Source: Paraflavitalea pollutisoli (lineage in GTDB: Bacteria > Bacteroidota > Bacteroidia > Chitinophagales > Chitinophagaceae). From it: a stretch of 64,000 nucleotides of DNA. Positions 15,520 through 23,646 of this stretch are shown here, piece by piece. Below the pieces are notes generated by a model, which saw only the letters and a list, made by a program, of their open reading frames with translations, was not told the DNA's origin and searched no databases. The stretch lies in assembly GCF_029360705.1 (NCBI RefSeq), contig NZ_JARKMX010000005.1, forward strand, positions 1 to 64,000, written 5' to 3'. A program made the translations under genes and the position numbers. Within the stretch, counting starts at the first letter, position 1. Every line of letters starts with the position of its first letter.

Positions 15520-17226
15520 ATGTATATGACCAATTTTACACTTCCCCGGTTGCTGCCCATATTCACTTTGCTCTTGGGGCTGATGCCATTACCTCGCCTG
15601 CAGGCACAACCCATGCTGTCGTTAAATCCGGTCGTACCTACCGGCCTCAGCGCTCCACTCGATGTGGTCAATGCTGGCGACGGTACCAACCGCCTATTCG
15701 TGGTAGAACGTGGTGGTACGATCAAAGTATTTGACGCCAACTACAACACGTTGGGGAATTTTCTCACCGTAACGGGTATTACTTCCGGGGGTGAGCAGGG
15801 GCTGCTTAGCCTTGCTTTTCATCCCAATTTCAACACCAACGGTTTCTTTTTCGTCTATTATACCAATACTGCCGGTGATGTTGAAATTGCCCGTTACCAT
15901 GTTCAGTCGGGCAATCCCAACCAGGGAGATCCTGCCACCAAAACCGTCCTGCTGACAATCCCCAAATCGGAAACCAACCACAATGGGGGCAAACTCAATT
16001 TCGGCACAGACGGCTATCTCTATTTTGCGGTCGGGGATGGCGGCGGTACGGGCGATCCCGACAACAATGCGCAAAACGGCAATACCCTGCTGGGGAAAAT
16101 GGTCCGTATCGATGTCAACAACTTCACTACCCCACCCTACTACAGTGTTCCGCCCACAAATCCCTATGTAAATGCCACCGACACCCTGCATAGCATCTAT
16201 GCCTTCGGCCTGCGCAACCCCTGGCGCTGGAGCTTTGACCGCAGCAATGGTGACCTTTGGCTGGCAGACGTAGGACAGGACGCAGCAGAGGAGATCAACT
16301 ACCGCCCCGCCAATGCGACCGGCAACATCAATTATGGCTGGCGTTGCTACGAAGGAACAGCTACCTACAATACAAGTGGCTGCCTGCCAGCATCCCAATA
16401 CGTCAATCCCATCTTCACCTATCCGCACAACAATACAACGGGAGGATTTTCCGTAACCGGAGGATATGTATACCGCGGTACACAATTCCCGACACTGTCA
16501 GGCTACTACGTTTGCGCCGACTATCTCTCCGACAATTTTTGGTTGATCAAGCCCAATGGGGCTACCTGGGAGGTAACCCAACAAGGTGGTTTGCCAGGCG
16601 GTATTGCAGGATTCGGAGAAACGGAAAGCGGGGAACTTTTGGCCGTATCATTAACCGGCATGCTGTACCAGGTCGCTGTTGCCAGTGCTTTACCCGTCAC
16701 CATGATCTCCTTTACAGCAGCCTCACAAGCAGGATACAATGAACTTCGCTGGACCACAGCACGCGAGATCGACCTGCAATCATTCTTTATTGAATTCAGC
16801 ACCGATGGCACTACCTGGACCGGCGCCGGTACCGTACTGGCCACCCGGAAGAACACCGACGCCGATTATTATTACAAACACCCGACCAACTACTACGGCA
16901 CTGTTTTCTATCGCCTTAAACTGATCGATCTCGATAGCAGCTTTACCTATAGTCGCGTCATCAGCGTAGATACCGATCCGGGTAGAGGAAAAGAAATGCA
17001 GTTATTCCCCACCGCCGTTTCCTACGGGCAACTTCAGGTACAGCTGAACGAACCATTTATGAATATGCAGGTATTCAATATGCAGGGACAGATCCTGATG
17101 GTCAAGAACCTGCAAAACCAGACCGGTGTCATACGACTGGATGTCAGTAACTTCAGCAAAGGGATGTATACCGTCGTGGTTAGCCGCGCCGATAAAACCA
17201 TCAGTAAAACCTTTATGGTACAATAA
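15520..17226 (+). CDS. Secreted PQQ-dependent sugar dehydrogenase-like protein with T9SS sorting domain
   Basis: This 568-aa protein has a signal peptide (to about residue 29) and a six-bladed beta-propeller of the glucose/sorbosone dehydrogenase family (about 35-390). Typical blocks are GEQGLLSLAFHPNF, ETNHNGGKLNFG, DGYLYFAVGDGG and GLRNPWRWSFD. A linker domain follows at about 400-490, then a type A type-IX-secretion C-terminal sorting domain at about 495-568 (LFPTAVSYGQLQV, FNMQGQI, FSKGMYTVVV). It is probably exported to the cell surface and oxidises sugars using PQQ taken from outside. Two ATGs, 15520 and 15526, are equally usable. A good terminator follows. Confidence 0.88.
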   Translation: MYMTNFTLPRLLPIFTLLLGLMPLPRLQAQPMLSLNPVVPTGLSAPLDVVNAGDGTNRLFVVERGGTIKVFDANYNTLGNFLTVTGITSGGEQGLLSLAFHPNFNTNGFFFVYYTNTAGDVEIARYHVQSGNPNQGDPATKTVLLTIPKSETNHNGGKLNFGTDGYLYFAVGDGGGTGDPDNNAQNGNTLLGKMVRIDVNNFTTPPYYSVPPTNPYVNATDTLHSIYAFGLRNPWRWSFDRSNGDLWLADVGQDAAEEINYRPANATGNINYGWRCYEGTATYNTSGCLPASQYVNPIFTYPHNNTTGGFSVTGGYVYRGTQFPTLSGYYVCADYLSDNFWLIKPNGATWEVTQQGGLPGGIAGFGETESGELLAVSLTGMLYQVAVASALPVTMISFTAASQAGYNELRWTTAREIDLQSFFIEFSTDGTTWTGAGTVLATRKNTDADYYYKHPTNYYGTVFYRLKLIDLDSSFTYSRVISVDTDPGRGKEMQLFPTAVSYGQLQVQLNEPFMNMQVFNMQGQILMVKNLQNQTGVIRLDVSNFSKGMYTVVVSRADKTISKTFMVQ

Positions 17227-17248
17227 CCATTGTCAATATCATCATCCG

Positions 17249-17275
17249 AAAACCCGGCTGAAAGGCCGGGTTTTT
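17249..17275 (+). terminator. Terminator of the PQQ-type dehydrogenase gene
   Basis: A perfect stem AAAACCCGGC-TGAAAG-GCCGGGTTTT ends in five T (17271-17275), 22 nt after the stop codon. Confidence 0.85.
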
Positions 17276-17381
17276 AATTACCTCCTGCTGCACCCAAAAA
17301 ATATTTCGCACATTTGTCCTGCCCGATGTCCTTCATTCGTCCTGTGCACGGTAATCCTATTATTTATCTCAAAACGATGTT

Positions 17382-17735
17382 ATGAAAGAGTTTATGTTCA
17401 TCTTCAAAGGCCCCCATGTCGAAGACATGAATATGAGCGCCGATGAATTCCAGACCTATATGTACAAATGGATCAGCTGGGTCAATCAGCTAAAAGCTGA
17501 GGGCATTTACATCGAAGGACGCCCGCTCACCAAAGCCGGTAAAGTGATCGCGGGAAAATCACCCGTAGTAACAGACGGACCTTTCACCGAAAGCAAGGAG
17601 CTGGTAGGTGGCTATTTTATCATCAGGGCGAAGGACATCGATGAAGCCGTGCAGCACGCCCAGGGATTCCCCGACTTTGGTATGGAGGGCAGTGTGGAGA
17701 TCAGAGAAGTACAGGAAGTACCCGGCGAAGACTAA
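17382..17735 (+). CDS. YCII-related (DGPF) protein
   Basis: This 117-aa single-domain YCII-fold protein carries the diagnostic VVTDGPFTESKELVGGYFII segment around residues 67-86. The biochemical role is unknown. DGPF proteins are the standard genetic partners of ECF42 sigma factors, and indeed an ECF42 gene begins 73 nt downstream on the same strand. Between the two lies a perfect 15-bp hairpin. It probably forms a cotranscribed module with the sigma factor. Confidence 0.88.
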   Translation: MKEFMFIFKGPHVEDMNMSADEFQTYMYKWISWVNQLKAEGIYIEGRPLTKAGKVIAGKSPVVTDGPFTESKELVGGYFIIRAKDIDEAVQHAQGFPDFGMEGSVEIREVQEVPGED

Positions 17736-17760
17736 CCAACCGTCAACCTTTTTATTCCTT

Positions 17761-17795
17761 GCAGGCAGTTGTCGCAGCCCGCGACAACTGCCTGC
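17761..17795 (+). promoter_or_regulatory. Perfect 15-bp hairpin between DGPF and ECF42 genes
   Basis: GCAGGCAGTTGTCGC pairs perfectly with GCGACAACTGCCTGC around loop AGCCC. No T-tract follows on the plus strand. The hairpin ends 13 nt before the ECF42 ATG, so it could act on translation, as an RNA-processing site, or as a partial attenuator. Confidence 0.6.
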
Positions 17796-17808
17796 ATAAC
17801 ACTCCGCA

Positions 17809-19086
17809 ATGACATCTAACTCCTCTCAGCAGCTGGTAGATCATCTTTTCAGGCACGAATCCGGCCGGATGATTGCCGTATTGACCCGGGTGTTCGGTAC
17901 CCACAACCTCGCTATGGTGGAAGATGTAGTGCAGGAAGCATTTTTCAAAGCTGTACAGACCTGGCGGTTTGGCCAATTACCGGACAATCCCGGGGCCTGG
18001 CTGATGCGCGTCGCGAGGAACAAAGCCATCGATATAATCCGGCGCGAAAGGCATCAACGAAAATATTCACAAGAGCTCGAACACCTGCTACAAAAAGACA
18101 CGGATGAAACCGTTGGGCAATTCTTTCTCGACACAGAGATGGCAGATAGCCAACTGCGCATGATCTTCGCGTGCTGCCACCCTGCATTGAAAGAAGAAGA
18201 CCAGATTGCCCTTACCCTTAAAACCGTATCCGGATTCAGTGCCGCCGAGATTGCGCGGGCATTGGTGACCAACGAAGCCACGATCCAGAAACGCCTGTAC
18301 CGCGCCAGGCAGTTCCTGCAGGAAGAGCATATTCCCCTGGAAATACCAACAGGAACACAACTTCAATCCAGGATCGACATGGTATATGCCACCCTATACC
18401 TACTCTTCAATGAAGGATATAATTCTGGCAAAGAACATGAACTGATTCGTCGCGACCTGTGCGTAGAAGCCATGCGCCTGGGGCTGCTGCTTTCTCAACA
18501 TCCGGCAGGCGCCCGTCCCGCCACCTTTGCGTTGCTGGCCCTCATGTGTTTTCAGGCCTCCCGCTTCGAAAGCCGGATAGGAAGCGATAATAATATTATT
18601 CTGCTGCAGCACCAGGACCGCAGCACCTGGGATAAGAATCTGATACAACAGGGCTTTCATTTTCTCAATCACTCCTCGCAGGGAAATACCCTGACCGTTT
18701 ACCATGTTGAATCAGCCATCGCGGCAGAACATTGCATGGCCAACAGTTTTGTGGCCACCAACTGGCAGCACATGCGGCACCTTTACGACCTGCTACTGGA
18801 CCTGAAACCATCACCCACGGTACAACTGAACCGTGCCATTGTACTCGCGCAAACCGATGGCGCCTCAACTGCTCTGCGGGAGATATGGCTTATAGAAGGG
18901 ATTGAAAAGCTACTGGCCAGCCAATACCTCTACAATGCTGTCATGGGCGATCTTTATAGGCAACTTCTTGACAGTAACAACGCCTGTAAATACCTCCAAA
19001 GGGCCCTTACACTTACCACCTCATCGGCTGAGAAAAAACTCATCCTGGAAAAGATCAAACTGGCTGAACACGCAAAACTGAATTGA
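17809..19086 (+). CDS. ECF42-type RNA polymerase sigma factor
   Basis: This 425-aa protein has N-terminal sigma regions 2 and 4 (GTHNLAMVEDVVQEAFFKAV near residue 25; helix-turn-helix FSAAEIARALVTNEATIQKRL near 145). A long C-terminal extension of about 235 residues of helical, TPR-like sequence follows (ALLALMCFQASR, PTVQLNRAIVLAQT), typical of ECF42. In this group the extension is needed for activity and no anti-sigma factor is used. The partner DGPF protein lies upstream. It probably controls its own module. The ATG at 17809 follows the hairpin. Confidence 0.9.
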   Translation: MTSNSSQQLVDHLFRHESGRMIAVLTRVFGTHNLAMVEDVVQEAFFKAVQTWRFGQLPDNPGAWLMRVARNKAIDIIRRERHQRKYSQELEHLLQKDTDETVGQFFLDTEMADSQLRMIFACCHPALKEEDQIALTLKTVSGFSAAEIARALVTNEATIQKRLYRARQFLQEEHIPLEIPTGTQLQSRIDMVYATLYLLFNEGYNSGKEHELIRRDLCVEAMRLGLLLSQHPAGARPATFALLALMCFQASRFESRIGSDNNIILLQHQDRSTWDKNLIQQGFHFLNHSSQGNTLTVYHVESAIAAEHCMANSFVATNWQHMRHLYDLLLDLKPSPTVQLNRAIVLAQTDGASTALREIWLIEGIEKLLASQYLYNAVMGDLYRQLLDSNNACKYLQRALTLTTSSAEKKLILEKIKLAEHAKLN

Positions 19087-19220
19087 TCACCTATTGCCAA
19101 AACCCACTACTACATCCATTCCCTCTAACTTCGCCAACCGCCCTACAGGCAATAGCATGGAGCCATAATGGCTGAATCAGCCTATACCGACAAGCCTGCT
19201 CAAATTTGCCACCAGGCCAG

Positions 19221-19228
19221 TACATTTG
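19221..19228 (+). promoter_or_regulatory. -7 box directly before an L,D-transpeptidase-like gene
   Basis: TACATTTG is an exact TAnnTTTG match that ends 5 nt before the ATG at 19233, so the transcript would begin at or next to the start codon. No clear -33 element is visible at the usual distance. Confidence 0.45.
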
Positions 19229-19232
19229 TAAC

Positions 19233-20534
19233 ATGAAGATATGGACGGTAGGCTTGCTGAGTTTGCTCGGGATACAATTGACCATGCAGGCACAGACGCG
19301 CAGAGAAGATATTTATTCCAATTTCGTATTGTATGAGAAAAGAGCCTGGCTCGCAAAAGACCTGCGTGATAACGTCGTTGGGTATACCTTCACGCAAGCT
19401 ATCGACAGCAATACCGAATACCGGTTCGAATCGGCCTGCCTGGCCATCGCTCAATACCAGTTTGCCGGTGAAGATGTAGCCAACGGGTTCAACAAACTCT
19501 TTCTCGCCTACGACTCACTGGAATACGATACCCGGAGAGCCTTGCTGGAAGCGGTGTATGCCATATACCCCAGCACCTATGTACAACAGCTAACACGGGT
19601 ATTGCAGCAGGAAACACATCCGAAGCTTTTTGCGATGGCAGCTAGCTACCTGTTTCGCCACGATCGTTCTACCGCCAATACTAACGACATCAAGATCAGG
19701 ATGGTAGAACAGTTCAGTAATTACGATTCTATTCCTTTGTTACTGGCACTTGAACAACACCTCAATAGTTACACCGCGGCTGTTGCACGCAAAACACCCG
19801 ACCTTTCCACCCTTTTCAAGTACCAGTCAGATCGTAAACAAAAAACGGTATACTCCCTGCAGCGTTGGAACCGTGACTACCCCGGCATCGCCATCGTACA
19901 GGATGCGGGCGGCAAGTTCATGCGTCATCCGGACGGGCGCCTCATGATCTTCGAGCAACTGGCCCGTTCTGCCTCCGACCTACCCTGGTTCATTACGAAT
20001 GGTAGCACACCCCAGGGAGTATACAGCTTGCAGGGTACCGCCGTTTCGAGAAATGCGCTGATTGGTCCTACCCCTAACCTGCAATTGATCATGCCCAATG
20101 AAAACAGCTGGGACAAATACTTTCAGCTGCCCCCCTGGGAACATTGGGACAGCACCCGTGATTCCCTGGTCACTTACCTCGAGTTATTGCCACCCTCCTG
20201 GCGCCAATATGCACCCATGAAAGAAGCCTTCCAGGCCGGCAAGATAGGCCGGTCGGAGATCATTGCCCATGGCACCGCCATTGATCCCAAATACTTCAGC
20301 AATAAACTCTGGTACCCGCTTTCCCCCACCAACGGCTGCCTATGCGCCAAAGAACTCTGGAACGAATCGAATGGCCGGTTGCTGGTCAGCGAGCAATACA
20401 ATCTCGTCAGCGCGTTTAATGCCACCAAAGGCGGCAAGGGATATCTTTATGTCATCAATCTCGATAACCAGCAGGCGCCCGTTAGCCGGGCAGAGGTAGA
20501 GCGTTTGGTAAAGGCTTATGAAAAAGGCCGCTGA
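19233..20534 (+). CDS. Divergent L,D-transpeptidase-like exported protein
   Basis: This 433-aa protein has a signal peptide of about 20 residues (to MQAQ). An alpha-helical N-terminal half follows (about 25-190), then a C-terminal half with YkuD-like signatures: STPQGVYSLQGT (compare the TPxGxY block), AHGTAIDP (His346) and SPTNGCLCAKE (Cys369). A His and a Gly-Cys about 23 residues apart fit the catalytic pair of L,D-transpeptidases, though the usual SHGC is here TNGC. If active it would cross-link or modify peptidoglycan in the periplasm. The ATG at 19233 starts the signal peptide; the open frame begins at 19206. Assignment to the family is inference from motifs. Confidence 0.65.
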   Translation: MKIWTVGLLSLLGIQLTMQAQTRREDIYSNFVLYEKRAWLAKDLRDNVVGYTFTQAIDSNTEYRFESACLAIAQYQFAGEDVANGFNKLFLAYDSLEYDTRRALLEAVYAIYPSTYVQQLTRVLQQETHPKLFAMAASYLFRHDRSTANTNDIKIRMVEQFSNYDSIPLLLALEQHLNSYTAAVARKTPDLSTLFKYQSDRKQKTVYSLQRWNRDYPGIAIVQDAGGKFMRHPDGRLMIFEQLARSASDLPWFITNGSTPQGVYSLQGTAVSRNALIGPTPNLQLIMPNENSWDKYFQLPPWEHWDSTRDSLVTYLELLPPSWRQYAPMKEAFQAGKIGRSEIIAHGTAIDPKYFSNKLWYPLSPTNGCLCAKELWNESNGRLLVSEQYNLVSAFNATKGGKGYLYVINLDNQQAPVSRAEVERLVKAYEKGR

Positions 20535-20580
20535 ACAGTTGCTTGTTCAATACGGCACTCATTAGCTCTTTCCAGTCAAT

Positions 20581-20609
20581 AAAAAAACTGCCTCCCTTGC
20601 GGGAGGCAG
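20581..20609 (-). terminator. Terminator of the LamG lipoprotein gene
   Basis: A 9-bp perfect stem CTGCCTCCC-TTGC-GGGAGGCAG (20588-20609) is followed on the minus strand by seven T. It lies 28 nt beyond the stop codon of the LamG gene. Confidence 0.88.
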
Positions 20610-20637
20610 CCTATAGTTTAAGAGGTATTAAAGTAAA

Positions 20638-21510
20638 TTAGTCTTTAACCCGGTTCAATTGCTTTACTTCACCGGAGCACAATGCCCTGTTGTAAATGCG
20701 AATATCATCCACAACCCCATTCAGGAAATAAGGATATTGCGTATTGTTCGTCTTTCCTATATATACATCAGAACTGTTTGGTGTGAATACAGCAGGATCG
20801 ACGCTTTTTTTGATCAGTACTCCATCTACATATATTCGTGATTCATTGTCGCCGTAGGTATATACAACATTGTACCAGGTGCTTTTCTTAACGAAGAAGC
20901 TATCGGTTACTGCAGCAGTACCGCCACTTCCGTAATTATTTCCGTAGGCACCGGAGAACCTCATCCTTGTAGTATCCCTTGGGGTATAGCAGTCTCCGAG
21001 ATAATCAGCAAACCGAAGTGCATAATAGCCATCTGTATAATCGTCATAGCCCTGCTTGCCTATGATTTGGTTGCCTTTGCAGAACCCAGCGTAAAAACCA
21101 TTCACCTTAACAATAGCTGAAATGGTGATGGCAGTTTGCGGATTTAGACTGGTACTGTTGGCTACACGCATGTAACTGTTGGTGCCGTCGAACAAATAAG
21201 CACCATTTGCCTTCCCATTACGATCGGTCGTCTTCGTGGCATTATTGAACACGATATGGTTACCTTTACCGCTGCTATCATTCAGGTTACCGCCATTGAA
21301 ATTATACCAGGCTACCAGTCCGTCTTTCAGGTCATAACAATTACAATCGACAGTATCCCGGATTGTCAGGGTATCTCTTATAGTCAAAGTGTCTTTGACG
21401 TAAATCGTATCGAATATTGGATCAGGTGTACAAGACACCAATTGAGTTCCAGTGGAGAAAAAGAGGAAGTATAAGAACAAACTTCCTGAAAACAGCTTTA
21501 ACAGTTTCAT
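20638..21510 (-). CDS. LamG-like (concanavalin A fold) lipoprotein
   Basis: This 290-aa protein has an SPII signal with QLVSC (Cys27). A short stalk carries the near-perfect internal repeat DTLTIRDTLTIRDTVD. A LamG/jelly-roll domain follows from about residue 63 to the end: LVAWYNFNGGNLNDSSGKGN, TAITISAIVKV, WYNVVYTYGDNESRIYVDG, VYIGKTNN, VVDDIRIYNRAL. It probably binds carbohydrate or protein at the cell surface. It is monocistronic, with its own -7 box (21537-21544), three direct repeats upstream and a terminator. Confidence 0.85.
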   Translation of the reverse strand: MKLLKLFSGSLFLYFLFFSTGTQLVSCTPDPIFDTIYVKDTLTIRDTLTIRDTVDCNCYDLKDGLVAWYNFNGGNLNDSSGKGNHIVFNNATKTTDRNGKANGAYLFDGTNSYMRVANSTSLNPQTAITISAIVKVNGFYAGFCKGNQIIGKQGYDDYTDGYYALRFADYLGDCYTPRDTTRMRFSGAYGNNYGSGGTAAVTDSFFVKKSTWYNVVYTYGDNESRIYVDGVLIKKSVDPAVFTPNSSDVYIGKTNNTQYPYFLNGVVDDIRIYNRALCSGEVKQLNRVKD

Positions 21511-21536
21511 AAATAGAGTTTTAAGGTCTTGAAGGT

Positions 21537-21544
21537 CAAAAATA
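21537..21544 (-). promoter_or_regulatory. -7 promoter box of the LamG lipoprotein gene
   Basis: The minus strand reads TATTTTTG, an exact TAnnTTTG match, giving a leader of about 20-25 nt. Direct repeats lie about 35 nt further upstream. Confidence 0.55.
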
Positions 21545-21578
21545 CCAATCCCAAGCTAATTCCGTGGGGAAGTTCGTA

Positions 21579-21637
21579 TTCGTGCAGATTTAGGCCATAA
21601 GTGTGCAGATTTGGCGGATAAGTGTGCAGGCAGGTCC
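21579..21637. repeat. Three 21-nt direct repeats upstream of the LamG promoter
   Basis: The copies start with TTCGTGCAGATTTAGGC (21579), AGTGTGCAGATTTGGCG (21600) and AGTGTGCAGGCAGG (21621), spaced 21 nt apart, about two turns of DNA. Their position just upstream of a promoter suggests tandem binding sites for a regulator. Confidence 0.5.
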
Positions 21638-21650
21638 GTTAAAATTCGGC

Positions 21651-22469
21651 TTATTGGCCTTTGCCCACCGCCTGCAAAAAGGCCTCCTGGTAATCGGGTC
21701 GGTCGCTCAAATTGTTGTGGCCAGCCTCCTGCAAGGTGATCAGCGTATCGCCAGGTTTGAACAGGGTGCTCAACTTTTGTGAAGATCCATAGTAGATCAC
21801 TTCATCAGCATCTCCATGGAAAATGGTGACCGGCATTTTACACTGCGGCAGAAACCGGAAAGTCTCAAATCGATATTTCAATACAAAGGTGGGCAGTACG
21901 GGATAGTAGTGTTGCATCATATCCGTCAGGCTATAATAAGGAGCTTGCAGGATCAACATGCGGGCATCATTGTGCGCCGCCAACCAGGTAGCCGCCCCCG
22001 TGCCGATCGAATAACCCAGAATGATGGTTTCCCTGACAGCATACCGTGCTGAAAGGCTATCATACACAGATTGCACGTCGTCAAAAAAACGCTGCTGACC
22101 ATTGATCTTCCCTTCACTTTTTCCATAACCCCGGTAATCGAGCATAAATACATCATACCCACTGGCTGTATAGAAGTCCGCTGCCTCACCCCAACCGGCC
22201 AGGCTACCGGCATTTCCATGCAGGTAAAAAATAAGCCGCCGGCTACTGTCTGCCTTGAAGAGCACACCATGAAGCTGCACGCCATCGGCCATGGTAAATT
22301 GTAGCTCTTCATGGGCAGCAGGAAACCGGAACCGATAATCATCCGGTAACTTTTCAGGGTAGAAGATCAGTTTCTCCTGCAGGAAGTAAGCAAGGCAACA
22401 TATAAGCAGGTATCCGGCAGTAACGATGAGGAAAAATCGTAGCAGCAGGCGCTTGGTACGAGGCGACAT
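21651..22469 (-). CDS. Membrane-anchored alpha/beta hydrolase
   Basis: This 272-aa protein has an N-terminal membrane anchor (about residues 8-30). The alpha/beta hydrolase domain has an oxyanion region LHGNAGS, nucleophile motif GYSIGTG (Ser), acid in HGDADEVI (Asp) and terminal His in EAGHNNLSD. The anchor plus HGN-type core resembles the BEM46/ABHD13 family. The substrate is unknown, probably a small ester or lipid. It is encoded alone, downstream of ssb on the same strand but separated by the ssb terminator. Confidence 0.85.
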   Translation of the reverse strand: MSPRTKRLLLRFFLIVTAGYLLICCLAYFLQEKLIFYPEKLPDDYRFRFPAAHEELQFTMADGVQLHGVLFKADSSRRLIFYLHGNAGSLAGWGEAADFYTASGYDVFMLDYRGYGKSEGKINGQQRFFDDVQSVYDSLSARYAVRETIILGYSIGTGAATWLAAHNDARMLILQAPYYSLTDMMQHYYPVLPTFVLKYRFETFRFLPQCKMPVTIFHGDADEVIYYGSSQKLSTLFKPGDTLITLQEAGHNNLSDRPDYQEAFLQAVGKGQ

Positions 22470-22490
22470 AGCATTTCTTTAGGATCACAA

Positions 22491-22521
22491 TATAAAGAAA
22501 TGCCCCGCTATTGCGGGGCAT
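22491..22521 (-). terminator. Terminator of ssb
   Basis: A perfect 9-bp stem ATGCCCCGC-TATT-GCGGGGCAT (22500-22521) is followed on the minus strand by TTTCTTTATA. It lies 38 nt beyond the ssb stop codon. Confidence 0.75.
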
Positions 22522-22559
22522 CCTTACTTAAACTATAAAACAGTGGGTTAGTAACCAAT

Positions 22560-23006
22560 TTAAAACGGCAGGTCATCCATGGGTTCAGCAAAATTGCCAC
22601 CAACGGATGATGCAGGTGCCGTAGTGTTGACAGGAGCCGTATAGCTGTTGTTGCCATACCCACTACTTGGATTGTCTCCACCGCCTTCACCGCGGCTGCC
22701 CAGCAATTGAATATTCTGTACGCGCAACGTCAGTGATACTCCAGTTGTTCCATCATTTTTGGAGTAGGTCCTGATGTCGGGTGTTCCTTCCACATACACT
22801 TGTGTACCTTTTTTCAGGTAAGGAGCAATACCGGTACGATCTGTCCAGTAAGCACACTCTACCCAAATCGTTTTATCTTTTTGGTTGCCCTGTGCATCAC
22901 GGAACTTTTCAGTATGAGCAACATTGAAGTTGATCACATTTTTTCCATTCACGGTGTTGGTAACACAATCCTTGCCCAGGTTACCGATTGCTTGTAGTTT
23001 GATCAT
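22560..23006 (-). CDS. ssb: Single-stranded DNA-binding protein
   Basis: This 148-aa OB-fold protein covers residues 1-105 (IGNLGKDCVTNTVNGKNVINFNVA, TIWVECAYW, YVEGTPDIRTY). A Gly/Ser/Asn-rich tail follows and ends in the acidic tip MDDLPF that recruits replication and repair partners. The length and tail are normal for SSB. A -33/-7 promoter with 19-nt spacing lies at 23014-23044 and a terminator follows the gene, so it is monocistronic. Bacteroidota often carry several SSB copies, and this could be a secondary one. Confidence 0.93.
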   Translation of the reverse strand: MIKLQAIGNLGKDCVTNTVNGKNVINFNVAHTEKFRDAQGNQKDKTIWVECAYWTDRTGIAPYLKKGTQVYVEGTPDIRTYSKNDGTTGVSLTLRVQNIQLLGSRGEGGGDNPSSGYGNNSYTAPVNTTAPASSVGGNFAEPMDDLPF

Positions 23007-23013
23007 ACTTAAT

Positions 23014-23044
23014 AAAATTTAGCTTCGTACTAATAGTTTTCAAA
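23014..23044 (-). promoter_or_regulatory. ssb promoter (-33/-7)
   Basis: On the minus strand TTTG (23044-23041) is followed after 19 nt by TAAATTTT (23021-23014), seven of eight positions of TAnnTTTG. The predicted start lies just before the ssb ATG at 23006. Confidence 0.6.
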
Positions 23045-23608
23045 CGGCAATTTACAGTTTCCATCAACAGAAACCATAAATAGAATCCCGATGTTGATAT
23101 CGTGTGGGTAGCTGGCCAACGCTGCATACATTCGTCTACAGCCACGCTGAAAATAAAAGCAACTTCAGCGAGATCGCCGATATCGTTTATCCATTATTGG
23201 TACCTATCTCAAGCTATCATCGAATCATGCACAGGGAACAATCAAACGGGTGTACAACACCTCCCTCGCAACAGAAGATGTTCAACCTTCCCATCGGCTC
23301 TATAGAAATGCTGATTTCAGCAATGAGCGGTACCGCAACCACAACGCCCCCCCTTTGAATACATCCGATGCTGACCAGGATGGTAAACGCGAGCAGTAAG
23401 CCCTGGCACTATTTTCCGTCCATCGGTTGGCGACGATCGCAAAACCCAAGCATGATGATTGATTATAAATACATTACAACAGCCTAGCCCCTTATTTCGA
23501 GTTGGCTGCGAGTCCGTTCCGCCATTTTCACCACTGCAGGAGTAGCCTACAATACCCGAATCCGACAATTGCCTCCTCCCGCTTCTTCCGCCTCCGCCGA
23601 ACAGTTTG
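23045..23608. other. Gene-free intergenic region
   Basis: This stretch separates ssb from mnmA. Several small frames exist, but none has a good start or a recognisable product. I see no RNA element, repeat or terminator in it. Confidence 0.5.
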
Positions 23609-23616
23609 TATATTTG
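23609..23616 (+). promoter_or_regulatory. -7 promoter box of mnmA
   Basis: TATATTTG matches TAnnTTTG and lies 30 nt before the mnmA ATG. The -33 region is unclear. It argues against the long upstream extension of the reading frame. Confidence 0.5.
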
Positions 23617-23646
23617 CCTGTTATTCTCCATACTAAACAAGGAACC

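Noticed and set aside
23102-23358. Two overlapping small plus-strand frames between ssb and mnmA
   Set aside because: Both begin at GTG or non-ATG starts in neighbouring frames and have low-complexity, unconserved-looking products.
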